From: Pholis gunnellus
Taxonomy: Eukaryota; Chordata; Actinopteri; Perciformes; Pholidae
Length of the DNA stretch: 64,000 bases
NCBI GenBank assembly: GCA_910591455.2
Contig: OU342806.1
Coordinates: 21,766,535-21,830,534 of the forward strand
Reading direction: 5' to 3'
The notes under the pieces were generated by a model that saw nothing but the letters and a program-made list of their open reading frames with translations, made no database searches and was not told the DNA's origin. Shown here piece after piece: positions 22,936 to 36,886 of this stretch. The first letter of the stretch is position 1, and every line of letters starts with the position of its first letter. The translations under genes were made by a program, and so were the position numbers.

Positions 22936-24222
22936 TTGATTCTAGTTAAGTTAGTTATTTCACACACCGCGTGATTCTGTGCAAGGACGGCTGAAAGAAA
23001 ACACATTTCTGGAGCAATTTGAAAAATGTGTTGTCTCCTCAAGAAGCTATTAGGGCCATTAAGCCATGCATTAAGCTGTCTGATATTCCCTTTAAATAGC
23101 TTTAAGGTTGGAAACATCTTGTCACCTGTTTATCCACTTTTTTACCAAATCCTTGTTAAAAATATGATGTTTTTCATCTTCAGCTATTGATATTGGCATC
23201 AATCAGGCTACATTAGAAACATCTAAGGATGTTAAAATCCTTGACAAATATTGTCTGGATAGTCATGACATTCTGTCAGACATTCTGGGTCCTCAGAGGT
23301 CAAATTCTCTAGTCCCTCTAGCAGTTCAAACTTCTCAATTATTCAGTGAAAAAGCTAGACTACTATGTAATGTGTTGGCACTTAATTTTACACAGACATT
23401 CATGGTTCCTACTGAATGGATCCTAATGACTTTGGGGATTCATCGGGCACCATAATCGGCTATCTCTACGTGTGCTTTACCGCAACTGCTCAGGATAAAA
23501 AACAACAACCTGTGAGGCACAATTTGTATCCTTTTTACGTGATTGTCTTTACAGTGAGCATAACAGCCTCACAAAATTACTTGCATGGCTGTAGACTCAT
23601 CTTTGCCTTCTTCTGTAATCTGTGGGAAAAACGTCACCTTTCAGCTCTGCAATCAGCTCTCAATCTGCCTGTGAAGCCGGAGACAAGGCAGCAGATAACA
23701 GATAATACCTGTATTTACCGTCTTTGTTTGCAATGCAGGCAGATGTGTGCTCGCTCCCTCTTTCTCCCCCGCTCTCTCTCCGTGCTTAAATTGTATTCCC
23801 AATCTCACTTTCGTGCCTTTCTATCTCTGACCATTCTCATTATTATTCCCTTCTTCCCCCCCCCCCGCTCCTCGGAACACCTGAACACAACGCCCAGTCG
23901 GCTTTGTGGAGAGAAAATGCGTTATTTTAGCAGAGTAGAGGGACCGTAATCGAGAGCAAAGAGATAATTATAGATGAAAAGTAACGTTCTGTAGAGACCG
24001 TCTAATGTTTTATTAATGGAGGAGCTCGCAGATGAGAGACATATTTACCGTCCGGTCATTAGTCATTCCTCTTCTCTCTCCTCCTCTCATTCCCTCTGTA
24101 TCTCTGGGGACTTTGTTCTGCTCCTTTTTCTCTTTTTTCCCATAATAACTTGGTGTAAAGTCGCCGCTGCTGCTGCACGCCAGGGTAGAGTTGAACTGCC
24201 CTTGAACTCACCACACCAACTC

Positions 24223-24258
<36 letters not shown>

Positions 24259-25394
24259 TGCTCGTTTGGTCATTGCTAAGTTGTATCTCTGCTCTTCTGT
24301 TCCAGCGCTCCCCCCTTCCATCCTTCTCTCTCTTGTTGCCTCAATGTCATTGAGTCTTTCTACTTCCTCCCTGTCATCATGTTTCCCCCTCTGGTGTCTT
24401 TTTCACACTTTGGCGGCCGACTGTGTGCAGATAAAACATATATGTGGAGAGTTAATAGAAGGGGGGGGGGAAAATCCCCATCGTTCTGTTTTAAGAGTGC
24501 CCGTGGGCCTTTCCCTCTAATGTGATTTTATGTATGTCAATAATCGCAGTGAAGACCCATGTTATGTTGATTTTTATGTGTTGGGTGTAGGCGTGGAAAA
24601 GGCATGGAAATGTGTCCGTGAACACCAATTACCAAAAGCTGCATTCAAAAGTTTGCATTGAATGTCATTGTATTGATCTTTCAACAGATGTCCAACAATT
24701 TCCAACAGTCTATGTTGTGCAAAAGGGATTGAGTTCCCCTTTAATACATAATTCTACAGAGCCATGTGTGAAGTTCTTTTGTTAAAGAAGAAATGTTTTT
24801 AACATCTGTTAACATATATTTTTAGTACTGAAACCCAGTTGTATTATCAGGACTATGAAAACAGTTGTAACAACACCCAACCCTATGAGTGACTTTAGTT
24901 TCATTTGTCCTGTTGTGCTGCTTCTATACCTTCTCGACCCATCAGGTACTCGGCTCGAGTCAACCTTGTGTTTCTACAGTATAATCCATCCCCGGGCCTC
25001 TCTAACTGGCTCATGGGAAGATTTTGGACGGCCTTCCGTGCCTTAAAATGCTGCAGATTGTTCCCTTAGACTTCCATCAGGAAGTTCCACAGTCTTACCA
25101 AGATGTGTTTTTGCCCATTTGAGGCCATGCATTTTGAAGGAGAACAGAAGTTCAAAACAAAGGTTTGGATTTGTTCTCTCCTCTGTCACCCAAGACAAAT
25201 AAGAGGAAAGGACATTTCTACGCTGAGACGGGAAAGAGCTTGGCTGCGGTCTGAAAGAGCAATTACTTCAGACTTTAGTGCACTTCTACTGGCTTATTGG
25301 GAGGGCAGTGTGCCACAGCAGATGGGAACCAGAACAAATGTTAATGCACTAGTTTGAGCTCACTGGAAAAGGTAGTAGATGGCTTCACAAGTAA
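22936..25394. other. intron 2, unassigned, pyrimidine-rich in part
   Basis: 23740-23875 and 24060-24410 are strongly C/T rich. A (CA)n run lies at 24225-24256, a C run near 23858 and a G10 run near 24462. No gene. Confidence 0.45.
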
Positions 25395-25640
25395 AAGTAA
25401 AACACTGACTTTTCGTCGAGTGCCGTCGTCAGGTGAAAATTTCAGCATGTCCAATACTTCACCAAAATACCTGCAAATCGAATGCCACAAACGTGCTTTG
25501 CGTTGAGCGCTAATTAGCACATGAAAGCATGCTAACGTGCTAGGCTAGTACCGTAAATATGGTAAAGATTGTACCTGCTAAAAATTAGCATTTGAGCAAG
25601 TAAGCATGTGCATTCAGCTCTCACGACTAAGTCTGACATT
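25395..25640 (+). repeat. interspersed repeat family R3 (GCATGCTAAC-rich), copy 1
   Basis: Carries 'gcatgctaacgtgcta' and 'accgtaaatatggtaaag' with scattered 'ttagca', the pattern of a common fish repeat. A related fragment is at 38071-38188. Confidence 0.55.
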
Positions 25641-28075
25641 AGATCTTGCTATTATTAATCTAACTTATTGTTGATTTTATAGGAACAAAACATGGTGAAC
25701 GATCAGTAAATGAAAACTTTTGCAGGCGGTTCAACAGGTTTCGCCGCATGCAATACTCTTCAGTGTATGCAGTAGATTTAGCTGAGAATTCCCCATAAAT
25801 CACAGGATCTCAATCGGTGGTACTCAACCCCAGACTGACAGAGTTTCAGACATGTCTCTTGTGCTTTACCCAACTCTCTCTTCCTCACTTCCTCTGTTTC
25901 ACATTTCCATCATTTCTCGTTTTGCGCGATCTGACCCTATTTCTCACATCCCTGACTTCCCCCATCTCATCGCTTTCACTGCCTCCATCTTTCTGTGCAG
26001 CCATCTCTCTGTCACTCTCCTCCGCTAATTATTCAGGTCCGCTGGGGTTTCTCTTTCCCTCTAACCCATTTTCTGTTTCCTGTCGCTCAGCGGGGAGTTT
26101 CCTCTCTGCTTCTCTTGTTTGCTTATTACCCCTTTACACAGAAAATGTATTTTTTTTTAAAGTGCACTGTGCTCTTCACGTGTTCTAAATGTGACGTTTA
26201 AACTCGAGCGGTGTCTTTTTGTATTAGACGCATGTTTGCTGCATGCAGTAGTCTCTTCTTTTTTTTTGATGTGCGAGTGCATTTGTCACCCTGTATTAGT
26301 CGACCCATGCGTCTTCTGCTGCGCGCACGCCCACTGCGTCCGCGAGAGATTCAATTATGCGCGGTTTTAGGACACAAACGTCTGTACACACGCACTTTGA
26401 AGCTCTCTGGTTCATGTTATCCACCCGCACCCCCTCCGCCCGAACACTCCCTCCACCACTTACTTTTCTCATTTAATAAAACACCACTTCAATTCCCCAT
26501 TACCTCTAAAACAATCTCTTCCTCATTTATCTTTTTCTCCTCCGTTCCTCCCTCGCCCTCTTATCTAATCGTACCTCCAGCCCCGTCTTCGCTCTCTGTG
26601 GAAAATGTTGTTATACATCTTGCATTCGGCAATTTATCCTTCCCATTTATCATTTCATTACTTAGCTTTTAAAGCAGCAACCCCCCTTCCTCTTTTCTTT
26701 CTTCCTTCTTTCTCTGCTGCTTCTTTTGTTCTTAATTCTGGATCCAATTGTAGAAAAATGACCTGTTGACCTCGATTTTATAAATAAAAAAAGCAGTAGC
26801 AATATCTAAGCCAGAGCCATCTTATTTTCTAACCTCAAACTGTACGATTCCCCTCAACTTTAAACCCTAGAAAAGCAACATCCATTCATCTCCCTCGCTT
26901 TCATCTCATTCATCTAGTCTCTTGAGTTGTAAATCTATCTTTAAATCCATCTTTCAGAGCGCCTTATCTGTGGGTAATTCTGAAAATGGAAGCTCTTGCG
27001 TTTTTCTCCTCCGTGACCCAGATGGCTCAGGCTGGAAACCTGACAACCTCCATCCTGAGCGAGGAGCGGCCTTGATGTCAACACTGGCAGCCCTGCGCTT
27101 CGGATTCAACCGGCAGACGCTAAATCCCCCGCAAATCCACAAGCAGTTAAGGGTGGCGTTTCTTCCTCAAAAGCAGCTGCACTGCCATTAGACACTGGCA
27201 GCAGAGAGAGACGAGAGAAAATGAGCGAGGTATTAGAGAGGATCGAGGTGAGAGAAAGTCATTACGGACCCTGAAGCGCTCCGGCTCTCCACAAAGGGCC
27301 AATCGTCGTCAATTACTGGAGTAAGCAAGTGAGAGACAGAGGGAGCGTGAGAAAAAGAAGACGGAGGGATTCCTCTCTGTCTCTCTCTCTTGGCGTAATC
27401 GCTGTCATACGAGAGCGGGGTGATGAAGAGAAAAGGTCATTACACAAACGGGCAGAGGAGGGAAGAATTTCTTTGTCCAAGTCGTTCTAAAAAATGTCCA
27501 ACCTGAACTACCAAATACTGCCCCTTTGAACTGTGCTAGCCTTTTCTTCTTTTTCCCTATAGTCAAGTGACTTCTGGTACGTGCATGTGTTTGTGCTTCG
27601 GAAGACTTTTCTTCCTCAATGTTTCAGAGGGAGTTATGGCGCTCTTCTCTATATCCCGCCATTGTTTCACAAGACACAAGACAAACAGCATTGTTTTTAG
27701 CTTCATGAGGATGAATAGTTTTTGTTACTTCGTGATGTTCGGAGAGGATTTCAAGCCGAGGAAAATGTCCTCAACTGACATGCTCGGATAAGATGCCTAC
27801 ATAGGGGAATACGAGGTTGTATCTAGTCAGTGAGTTTTTGCTTTTGATTTTTGGCCAGTCTTACTTTATCTTTGATGTTCTTTTCCTCCTGCAGCCCTCC
27901 GTCAAACTGCCGTACTCCTTCACATTTATTATTCTACTCTGAATTAAACAAAAAACTCCCTCTGCTGCTGCACTCGTTTCTTCCAGCTGTGAGGAGTTAT
28001 GTAACCTCTTCCTCTCTCCATCCTAATGATTTCATTTGTGCATCCCTGCAGCTCCCCCTTCTTCCCTTTCCCCTT
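25641..28075. other. intron 2, pyrimidine-rich then mixed
   Basis: 25840-26720 is markedly C/T rich, giving several spurious plus-strand ORFs. 27190-27450 is purine-rich. No credible gene. Confidence 0.45.
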
Positions 28076-28109
<34 letters not shown>

Positions 28110-28116
28110 AACACAC
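28076..28116. repeat. (CA)n microsatellite
   Basis: CA run with two CAAA interruptions near the end. Confidence 0.93.
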
Positions 28117-28165
28117 GCTCTTTGGCGGCTAAAAGTTTGCCTCTGATTCTCACAGCAGCAGAAGA

Positions 28166-28206
28166 CCCCCCCCCCCCCCCCCAAAAAAAAAAAAGAAAAA
28201 GAAAAA
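28166..28206. repeat. C17-A12 homopolymer junction and A-rich tail
   Basis: 17 C bases, immediately 12 A bases, then GAAAAA repeats. Confidence 0.93.
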
Positions 28207-30213
28207 AGATCAAAAGTAGAAACATTGGCTCATTCCTGCAGCGCTGGCAAGAAGAAGCAGGGAGGGAGGAGGAGGATTTTGTGGACATGAAACGGCAGGC
28301 GGGGGGATTCCAGGCGTAGGACGGTTTTGAAAGTGTGTGCGTGCAGTGTTGAGTTTCAAGCCTGTGGGAGAGAGAGGATGGCAGAGTGATTAGGATTGTA
28401 GTTTAAATTTAGAAATTTGGAGACGGGGAACCTGGTACCAAGCGGATTTCTCTGCCTCCCTCCGTCCTCTCTTACTGAAATCAGAACACATCACTTTCAG
28501 AGGCGCACGGAGGAGTGTGGCCAATTTTCTTTTGTTAATTGCAGCAGAAGATATCCAGAGTGTTACTTACTTTCACGAATGTCTTTAGGGGGGAAGACAG
28601 AGATGAGATTTAAGGGGATGAGGGGGAGCGATGTGCTTGTTTGAAGAAGAATCATGCAATCCTTTGAGGAATCACAAGTGGAAAAGCAAATTCAAATTCA
28701 AAGAGAAAAAAAAGATGATGCTGTTAATTTGCTCCAGGGATGGTGGGCACACAGTGTGGTAGGTGATGAAGCCCAATCATTCAGTGTCCTGAATCGCAAA
28801 ACGTGACTCCGATTTAACTTTTCATGGTTAGTGCTTCTCAGCCTGTGTTGTCCTCTGTGGCTCGGGGTGAGCTTGGCCTTGCCTTAGAAACTCAAACTTG
28901 GGATGTTTAGCGTCACCGCTTTAGTTTAACAGGCAGTAAGGATCTGATGATAAGATACTGTATGTTTGTTTACGTAATGAAGGTGTAGAATTGTGTATTT
29001 TTCCTGGCTTAACCTCTAGTAGTGATAGCTAAATTGGTTGGTTAACACCTTTGGTACAGACTGAACTATATCGCGTTTGTGAAGTCACTGTCAATTAAAC
29101 TCAAACTCCTCTGCTCCGTGGCGGTAAAGATATTTGAAATTGCTAAGTAAATATATATCTCAATAAGTGGTTAAATAACCGAGAAATGGCAAAGTAGGTG
29201 GAAGTAATTCATGCGGGAAAGAATATGAGGACGGCATTGACAGCAAATGAAATGGCAGCAGATCAGAAAACAGAGAGATGTCTCACTAAAATATGAATAT
29301 AATGAAAGTAATAATTAATAACTGAGTCCTCTGTGCCCAAGTTTCCTTGTTTTCATGCAGCTCAGCCAGCTGCTGCTGCTTTTTAAATTGGATCAATGAT
29401 TGGATTGATGAATGGAGGATCTCTTGAGCGCTGACTCTGCAACACTGACATATCCCACAATCCAACGCTGTAATCCCAGTGCACAGTTTAGCAGGTCGCT
29501 CGCTTACCTGTCTGTCTAATTTGCTCACTAGCACGTTGCTAGCAAGCGATTGATGGACTGGACGATGACTGGTCAGTGTACTGGGGGATCATCACCATTG
29601 TCTCCACTATTGTTAGTAAAAGAGGTTTCATCGTTAGCATTCAGCATAGAAGCAACAGAAAGCTGCATCTTCATTTGATTCTGTTTATGTATGAAAGGTG
29701 ATGGCCTTTAAGGGGGGGGATCCTCGCCGTGAGGGCTCAGTAGAACTTATCAATGTGAAACGTGTTGATGTTTTTTTTTTCTTTTCTTTTTTAATTTTGG
29801 AAGGGCAGCGGTGTTGCATGAGAGCTTATCAGTCTGTCAGCATGTGTTTGTGTGTTTGCATTCCGAGCATTTCCAAACAGATAAGCAATGAAGTGTGAGT
29901 TATTATTGGTTTATCTCTGGCAGGGACACCTGTCACACACACACACACACACGCTTGCACTGGTGCTGCATGTTTAAACGGAGGATGGCGCATGAATATC
30001 AAACTAAAGTTAAGCTTTGCTGGAAAAAATGCCTCCTGAATTGGTGTGTTTGAGCTGGTGCTGTGCGCTGCCTACATTACATATATGTGTGTGTGTGTTT
30101 CTATGTAATATGTATGTAAATAAGGTACAGCACTGGTCATGGATACACGCATTAATCGCCAAGACGTCTGCAAGCGTGCGCTGTCCCTGCGGGTTTGATG
30201 TCAAGGAAGGTGA

Positions 30214-30256
<43 letters not shown>

Positions 30257-32617
30257 TGTCCACATATACTGTAAATGACTTTACCTTCTGCCCTCTCCTT
30301 TCCCCTCCCCTCCTCTTCTTCATCCTCCCTCATATTTCTCATTTGTATCCTCTTACTTTACTGTGTATCCTCTTCCTTCTTCCTTTGTTCTACTTTCCTT
30401 CTCTTTTCCTCTGCTCTCTCTTTTATTTCTAGTTTCTAATAATCAATTTGTACAATATCAAGAGGAGGCGTTTTGCTGATAGATTGAACTAAAAGAGAGA
30501 AATCTTACTCTAAAGAAACAAATAAAGAAGAAATATGAATTGGCAGCTGATAAACTGACCATTGCATGTTTTTCTTCCTTTCTTCACTCTCCCCCTGCTG
30601 ATCGGGCCCCCTGGCACCATAACTGTGTTCCAGCACTTGATATTGTAATTACGGGTTGGACTCTGCATGCAGCAGACGTAATACTGATAATGAGACATTT
30701 AGAAACTGTTTGCATACGAGGTTTCACTCATTAGAGGACAAATGCGTATGATTAACTTTGCAATGCTAACTGATGCAGGGCCGGTCTGTACCCTGAAGCA
30801 GAATTTCATTTCACTCCCTCACATTACGATTTAATAGGAAACTCTACATTCTTGCCAAGCAGTGTTCTGTAATACATAAAAACCTTCACGATAAACTCAA
30901 AATGTTTTTTCACTTGTTTACCAAGTTGAGGAAAAAATGTTCTCAATTATTATTATTACTTTTTTAATGCGTTATGCAACCATATTGGTGGAAAACATTC
31001 AGGGTTTAGGGCTGTTTGTGCCCTTTTAAGTGGCGGAGGGGGAAAAAAAAGGGAGGATGCACGACAGAGACCCCCCTGCTGTGAGAGAGGGCGGCTCAGC
31101 TGGAGATGCTAGCCTGCAGATATTTAGCTGCACAAACATACACACATGGGCGTCCTTTCAAAGATACACATATAGTGAGAGCGCATACTGTCCGCAGAGA
31201 CCTGCATGTCTGTGTGTATGTACAGTATATGTAGAAATGAAAAGCCCGGGTCTGAAAACAAACAGTTTAATTCAAATTACCCAAACCATTTGATGCGGAG
31301 GTAAAGCTGAACGTTAGACCACCTGAATTATTGGATATACTCCCTTCATTGTACAAAACAACTGAAATGACCCTTTAAATGTAATTGCCCCAAATAAACC
31401 TTCTTCCCTTTGACGCTCAGTTCAGTTGCCTCAACCTATTTCCCTGTTTCCAAATGACGAAAGCCGTCACACGGCAACAGCACGTACAAAATGTAACAGG
31501 CAAAATAAATGAACAGTCATGGTAAAGTTGTACATATCGGAAGGTTAAACACAAAGCCCCCTCAGAGCTGCCTCTCTACCCGGAGGTGTCAGTCAGCCAG
31601 CCAGCCTGTTAAATATGCCAAACAGCTGCATTCATTACGGCTCTACTGCATACCTGATAAGACTAATTGCACCCAGCCAACACAAACACACTCATCCTAT
31701 CCTCCAGCTCAGTGCACTCTCTCTCACACACAAAAACACTCACACACACATGCTACCTCTCCCCATTTGCGGTTGACAGCTCAGACGATTGCCACTCCGT
31801 TGCTAATTCCTTATCTCGGCTGCCTCCGAGCCAAACTCCCTCGCTCTGATCCCTTTTTTTTCTCATTAATGCCACTTAACTCCAGCTCTTCCTCCACCAA
31901 CACCCCCTCCCCCCCTCGCCCACCTTTCCATCCACCTGCGTATACTCAACTGAATGGCAATCCCCCCCCCCCCCCCCCCTTTCTCTTCCTGTCTCTTGAC
32001 CACTGGTAATTGGACTTGAGCACGTCCATTTACCCGGTGTGACTTTGATTAACATGTGCCGTCTCAGATCTCTGCTAACTTAACACAACGTGGGCGCCCC
32101 GTCTTTCTCCAGGGTTTTTAATTGCACCTCATGTTGTGATTGTGGAAAAGAATCACAAGACAAAGACAATAATATTGATTCAGGGCAAGTAAGATTAGCT
32201 AAAACCGTAAAAATGATTAGCATTAGCAGCTAGATTTAGACCTGGATGAGCCCTATATCAGGTTTGTAAAAGCTGAATATGCTACCCGGAGTGCTCCGAT
32301 ATTCTGTATATTTCCATGCGGTAGTATTGTGGTTTTGGTCATGATATATTAAAATGAGGAGCCCGGTTATTCTTCTCATTGTATCCATCATTCGACAGTA
32401 TCCTGGTGTCTGATTGTGTCCGTCACTGCAGGCATGACTCGGACTCAGTGAGGTTCAGCAAAAAATGTAATTTCTGCTCCAAATCCAGGACCTCAACAGG
32501 TGAACCCAGTTGGGTTTCTGGATTCTGGATTTATCCTCCAAACTATCACTGTCAGGCTGTCGCTCTCAGCATCCGCTATCGGCACTTTTTGTTCCTCCTA
32601 CTGACCATCTGCTCGGT
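28207..32617. other. intron 2, mostly unassigned
   Basis: Contains (GT)n at 30218-30252, a C/T-rich block at 30280-30430, a C18 run at 31962-31979 and short CA runs near 29935. No protein-coding or RNA gene recognised. Confidence 0.45.
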
Positions 32618-32981
32618 CAGTGGTTCCCAACCTGGGGGTCGGGACCCTCAAAGGGGTCGCCAGGTGGAAGTAAAATAGTACAAATTAAATGAAATGTTTT
32701 AAACATTACATCACTTAGTACCAGTGATATACTTTGCCTCAGAATAGATTTACTGTGTGTGTTTCAGCACTGTGGACAGCGCCGCACCTACACACCCACC
32801 TCTTACTTTAAGCATATTCATTCCACCCTTGCGTTGCACAAACGCTTAACTGTAGGACTTCAAGTCGTCATATGCCAACACATTTAGATAACAATAAGCA
32901 TAAGAAAAAAAAAGCATTTACTGATTTTGAACACTACCTTCATTATCCTGGTGAGTGTCCGTAAAAGGTTGAGAACCACTG
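32618..32981. mobile_element. hAT-like non-autonomous element
   Basis: Left end CAGTGGTTCCCAACC (32618-32632) pairs with right end GGTTGAGAACCACTG (32967-32981), one mismatch in 15. CAGTGGTTC-type termini are typical of hAT-derived elements. Flanking 8-mers (tgctcggt and tactaaag) do not match, so the target duplication is decayed or the ends are imprecise. No transposase ORF. Confidence 0.7.
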
Positions 32982-33566
32982 TACTAAAGGAAGTTCAGGC
33001 CCAGTTTCAAACGCTAGTTTACGTCTAGGTTGATAAAATGACGTGTTCAGATTTTCCCATTCACTGCAGTAAAAGTTATTTATATGATGGGATACTAACA
33101 GAAACCCCCCCTTCAGAAACAAGTGTCAGGTCTTCAGAAAGATGGATGAAAGGAATGGTCTTTGAGAGAGCACACTGACCCTCAGCTTGTACCCACACAA
33201 ACTTTCCCACCAACAACACTTTGACCTCTCTTTGCAGCGGCGTCCTCTGACTCCTAAAGGTGTGAAACTCCCAACTGGTTGCCACAAGAATACACAGCTG
33301 ACATCCTCCCACACATAGTACATGCACAGACATATAGGAGGTGAACCCACCCCACCCCACCCCTCGCCTGCCTCCACCTCCTCCCGGCCTCCTTATCTCT
33401 TTCTCAGAATAGATGGTTCCTTTTTTTCCCGCGGAGGTTCATCCATTTTTCATGCCGCTCTCCTCCTGAAGCCTCGCCTGCTGCTGTCACACATGTAGCT
33501 CCCGACGCCACGGCCAACTGCCATAAATGTTTGATGTCCAAGGTCTTCTGCCTCCAAAAACACTGC

Positions 33567-33689
<123 letters not shown>

Positions 33690-33794
33690 ATACATACACA
33701 CGTACAGTGATCAGATTTCAGGTGGTACACATTCGCATTTGTTCACTGTCTGGCTGCCTTGGAGACAAAGAGTCTTTCAAGGTTTGTGTTTGTA

Positions 33795-33796
<2 letters not shown>

Positions 33797-33847
<51 letters not shown>

Positions 33848-33849
33848 GT

Positions 33850-33874
<25 letters not shown>
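33797..33874. repeat. (GT)n microsatellite, 78 bp
   Basis: GT run with one slip at 33846; followed by GAGA and a short (GAGC)n to 33896. It is inverted relative to the CA tract 113 bp to the left. Confidence 0.97.
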
Positions 33875-33880
<6 letters not shown>

Positions 33881-33896
33881 CGAGCGAGCGAGCGAG

Positions 33897-35174
33897 TGTA
33901 TAGGGCTCTGCAGTATATTGCCAAATAATCTATATTGTGACCAGATACCGACTAGAATTTTGGGATCGTGACATGATATCATGCTAGAGTGATGATACAG
34001 TCTTTGCGGTCTTTAAACAGTACATTGATGCTGTTTTCTTAAAGCTCCACTAATCTATATATTTTTTTATTGTAACTGGATCGAATGACTTTGTGTCAAA
34101 CCTGCAGCCCTACGGAGGACTGTTGGGTTTTTGATCAGTAGTCACTAATGTGTCGACACTCTGATAGCGGCTACAGTTTTAGCTCTAACGAGCCCATCAT
34201 TATTCTCATACGACGACCTTATTCCTTTTTTTCCCAGGCCTCCCTGCTTCCGTCTGCTTGTCTTGCATCATTGATGCTTCTTCTGTCTGTGTCTGGTGTG
34301 CAGGACATTGTGTCGAGAGTTTTGAAGCACGTTTGAGTCCCATTGCCTTCTAAATCCTTTGCCGATTGGTCGACAAGTTATCGTAGCAGGCTGATTTAAC
34401 TCACGGGGGATATTTTCCAGATTTGAATCTCGTAGCGAACACCCTGCAAGGTTTCTGCTGTACAATCGTCCCCAGTATTTGACCCCATTACCAATAGCAA
34501 AGCAAATATAGTAGATCATGTTATATTTAATGTTACCAGCTTCACTCTGCCCTATCTCTTTATACTGTACGTCTCTGCTCCGCCCTGCTCTCCACCCTGT
34601 GATGTTGCCCTAACCTTGTGAGCATCGTCTGTTTCTTTGTCCCATGCTGCCCTGCACTCTCCTCTCTCTCTCTCTCCATCTGATTTATACCACTTGACTT
34701 TCAGCTCTTTCTCACTGAAAGATGAGGACACTTCAGCGTTTGTGGAAACGCTACGTGAGTGCGGTAAAACTGTTACAGGCGTGCCGTGTAACAGCCAACA
34801 TCTCTCAAAATGTGCAGAGGTCTTCCTGTTAGTAATACAAGTGTCTCTGTGGATACATGTAGGGGAGACCGGGGCCGCATGTCGCAGTGCCTCTTTCAGC
34901 CATAACAATTTAAATGAACTTCGTACCAAATGTGAAACTTGTTATTTTGAGCAATCACACTTCATTTAAAAAATAATAAACATTTGAGTGTTTCATAGGT
35001 GGAAGTACACACATTAGGCTTTTTGGCAACTTTATTATTAGCTGTGTTAGCGGCTTGTTCCAAAGATGGTAGTGCTGGTAGGTCTGTGTCTTATTGCCCA
35101 ACACTTTGTTCTAGAGGGAAATGTTTCAAAAACTAATATTGTAAATCAAAGTTGAAGTATGAAAGATGTTGATC
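33897..35174. other. intron 2, unassigned
   Basis: No feature recognised other than low-complexity scraps. Confidence 0.4.
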
Positions 35175-35178
35175 TTAA

Positions 35179-35401
35179 CGGGCCAGTGTGTAGGATTTGC
35201 GGCGAGGTTGCAGATTGCAACCAACTGTAACTTCTCCTGTGTGGGAAGCAAATGGCCCAATCTAGAGCCAGCGCTCGTCTGTTCTAAGCTACTCTAGAAA
35301 CATGGCGGTGCGACATAGTGGACTCCGTGAAGAGGAACCGCAGATACCAACTGCTCATTCTGAGGTAACGAAAATACAAACGAATTCTACACACCGGCCC
35401 T
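35179..35401. mobile_element. 223-bp MITE flanked by TTAA
   Basis: TTAA at 35175-35178 and 35402-35405 flank inverted ends: cGGGCCAGTGTGTAGGA on the left and TCTACACACCGGCCCt on the right. The ends differ at only a few positions. TTAA duplication fits piggyBac-type transposition. The 'ccagtgtgtagga' termini belong to a common percomorph MITE. It has no coding capacity. Confidence 0.75.
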
Positions 35402-35774
35402 TTAATCTCAATAGATACATTTATTTTCAGAAATCTAAGAGCAAAAAGTGTGAAGCAGCCCAGCTCCCCCCTCTGTTGCTCATGCATGAATGCATCAGTC
35501 TGCGCTTTACATCGTGTGTTGCTGCCGTGTACACTGTACGGTCCATGTGTGATTGTGACACACAGGCAGGTGAACGGTGACCTCAGTAATGCAAAAGATG
35601 CCCTCCATCAGAGCAGCGTATGTACCACAAGACTTCCTGTGGTCCTATGCGTGTCAGTGTGTTGGCATGTGTGTGTGTGTGTGTGTGTACAAAGGGTGGC
35701 CAGGGGCCCAGAGGTGCTCAGGGTTAATGGATGGAGCGCCATACCACCCACTGACAGCAGCTTAATAACCACAG

Positions 35775-35775
<1 letters not shown>

Positions 35776-35815
<40 letters not shown>
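35776..35815. repeat. (CA)n microsatellite
   Basis: Pure AC run, 40 bp, 45 bp before the GA tract. Confidence 0.96.
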
Positions 35816-35818
<3 letters not shown>

Positions 35819-35856
35819 GCAGGTGGGGAGGGTGGAGGAGAGCGAGACGCATCTTG

Positions 35857-35987
<131 letters not shown>

Positions 35988-36791
35988 CACACACTGTCGC
36001 CTTTTCTTCTTCCCCTCTTTCTGACTCCATTAGGATCCCAGAGCTCCTACCAACCCACCAGAGAGCAGAGCTGGGATGCTGGGATGCACGCCACTACCCA
36101 CATGTGCTGTAGTAACATGTTCATTTCACATAATATAGAATATCGCACTTTTTTTATTCCACGTTTATTGAAATGTTGACAATTTTTAAATGCACCCTAT
36201 ATTTAAAGACATTTGGATTTATGTGTTATTGCCCATTTTTTCCCACGCAATAGTACTGTGTAAATATTTTTTGTAAAAGCTTGCACATTTGTAAAAGACA
36301 GTTCTTGTTGCTCATTGTGTCCCCGATGAGTCAAAATAAGGGTTGAATTACTGGATACATGTCACAATATGGATACGTGGTAGTGTGTTTTAATTATTGT
36401 ATTCAAAAATGTCCTCATAATGATGCAATACCCCTCTTTAAAAAAGGTTTAACGAATTTCCTCTATGATGACTTTTTTAAGTTTCATATCCCAAAAAAAA
36501 AATGGCAGCATGATTTACAAAATGATCGGCTGCGATGTAAAGTATGACGGAGTAGTAAAGTGGTACACGTTCAACAGTAAAGATACAATGTGCTGTGAAC
36601 ACTCATTGAGTGTGAAGTGGCCCACTGACAACATACTCGTTCAGCAAAATGTGCATACGTAAATAATGGGGACAAAAATTCGGAGTAGGAGACCTCTGAA
36701 CTGAATCAAAAGCTGCAGAGTTGAACGAACGCCTGTGACAGGAAGATCAACGCTAATGGTTTTAATAGTCCAACATCACCCCATTAGGACA

Positions 36792-36792
<1 letters not shown>

Positions 36793-36884
<92 letters not shown>
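36793..36884. repeat. (AC)n microsatellite, 92 bp
   Basis: 46 uninterrupted AC units. Confidence 0.98.

Positions 36885-36886
<2 letters not shown>

Noticed and set aside
23416..23949. 177-codon plus-strand ORF
   Set aside because: No similarity recognised; the second half is low-complexity C/T-rich sequence.
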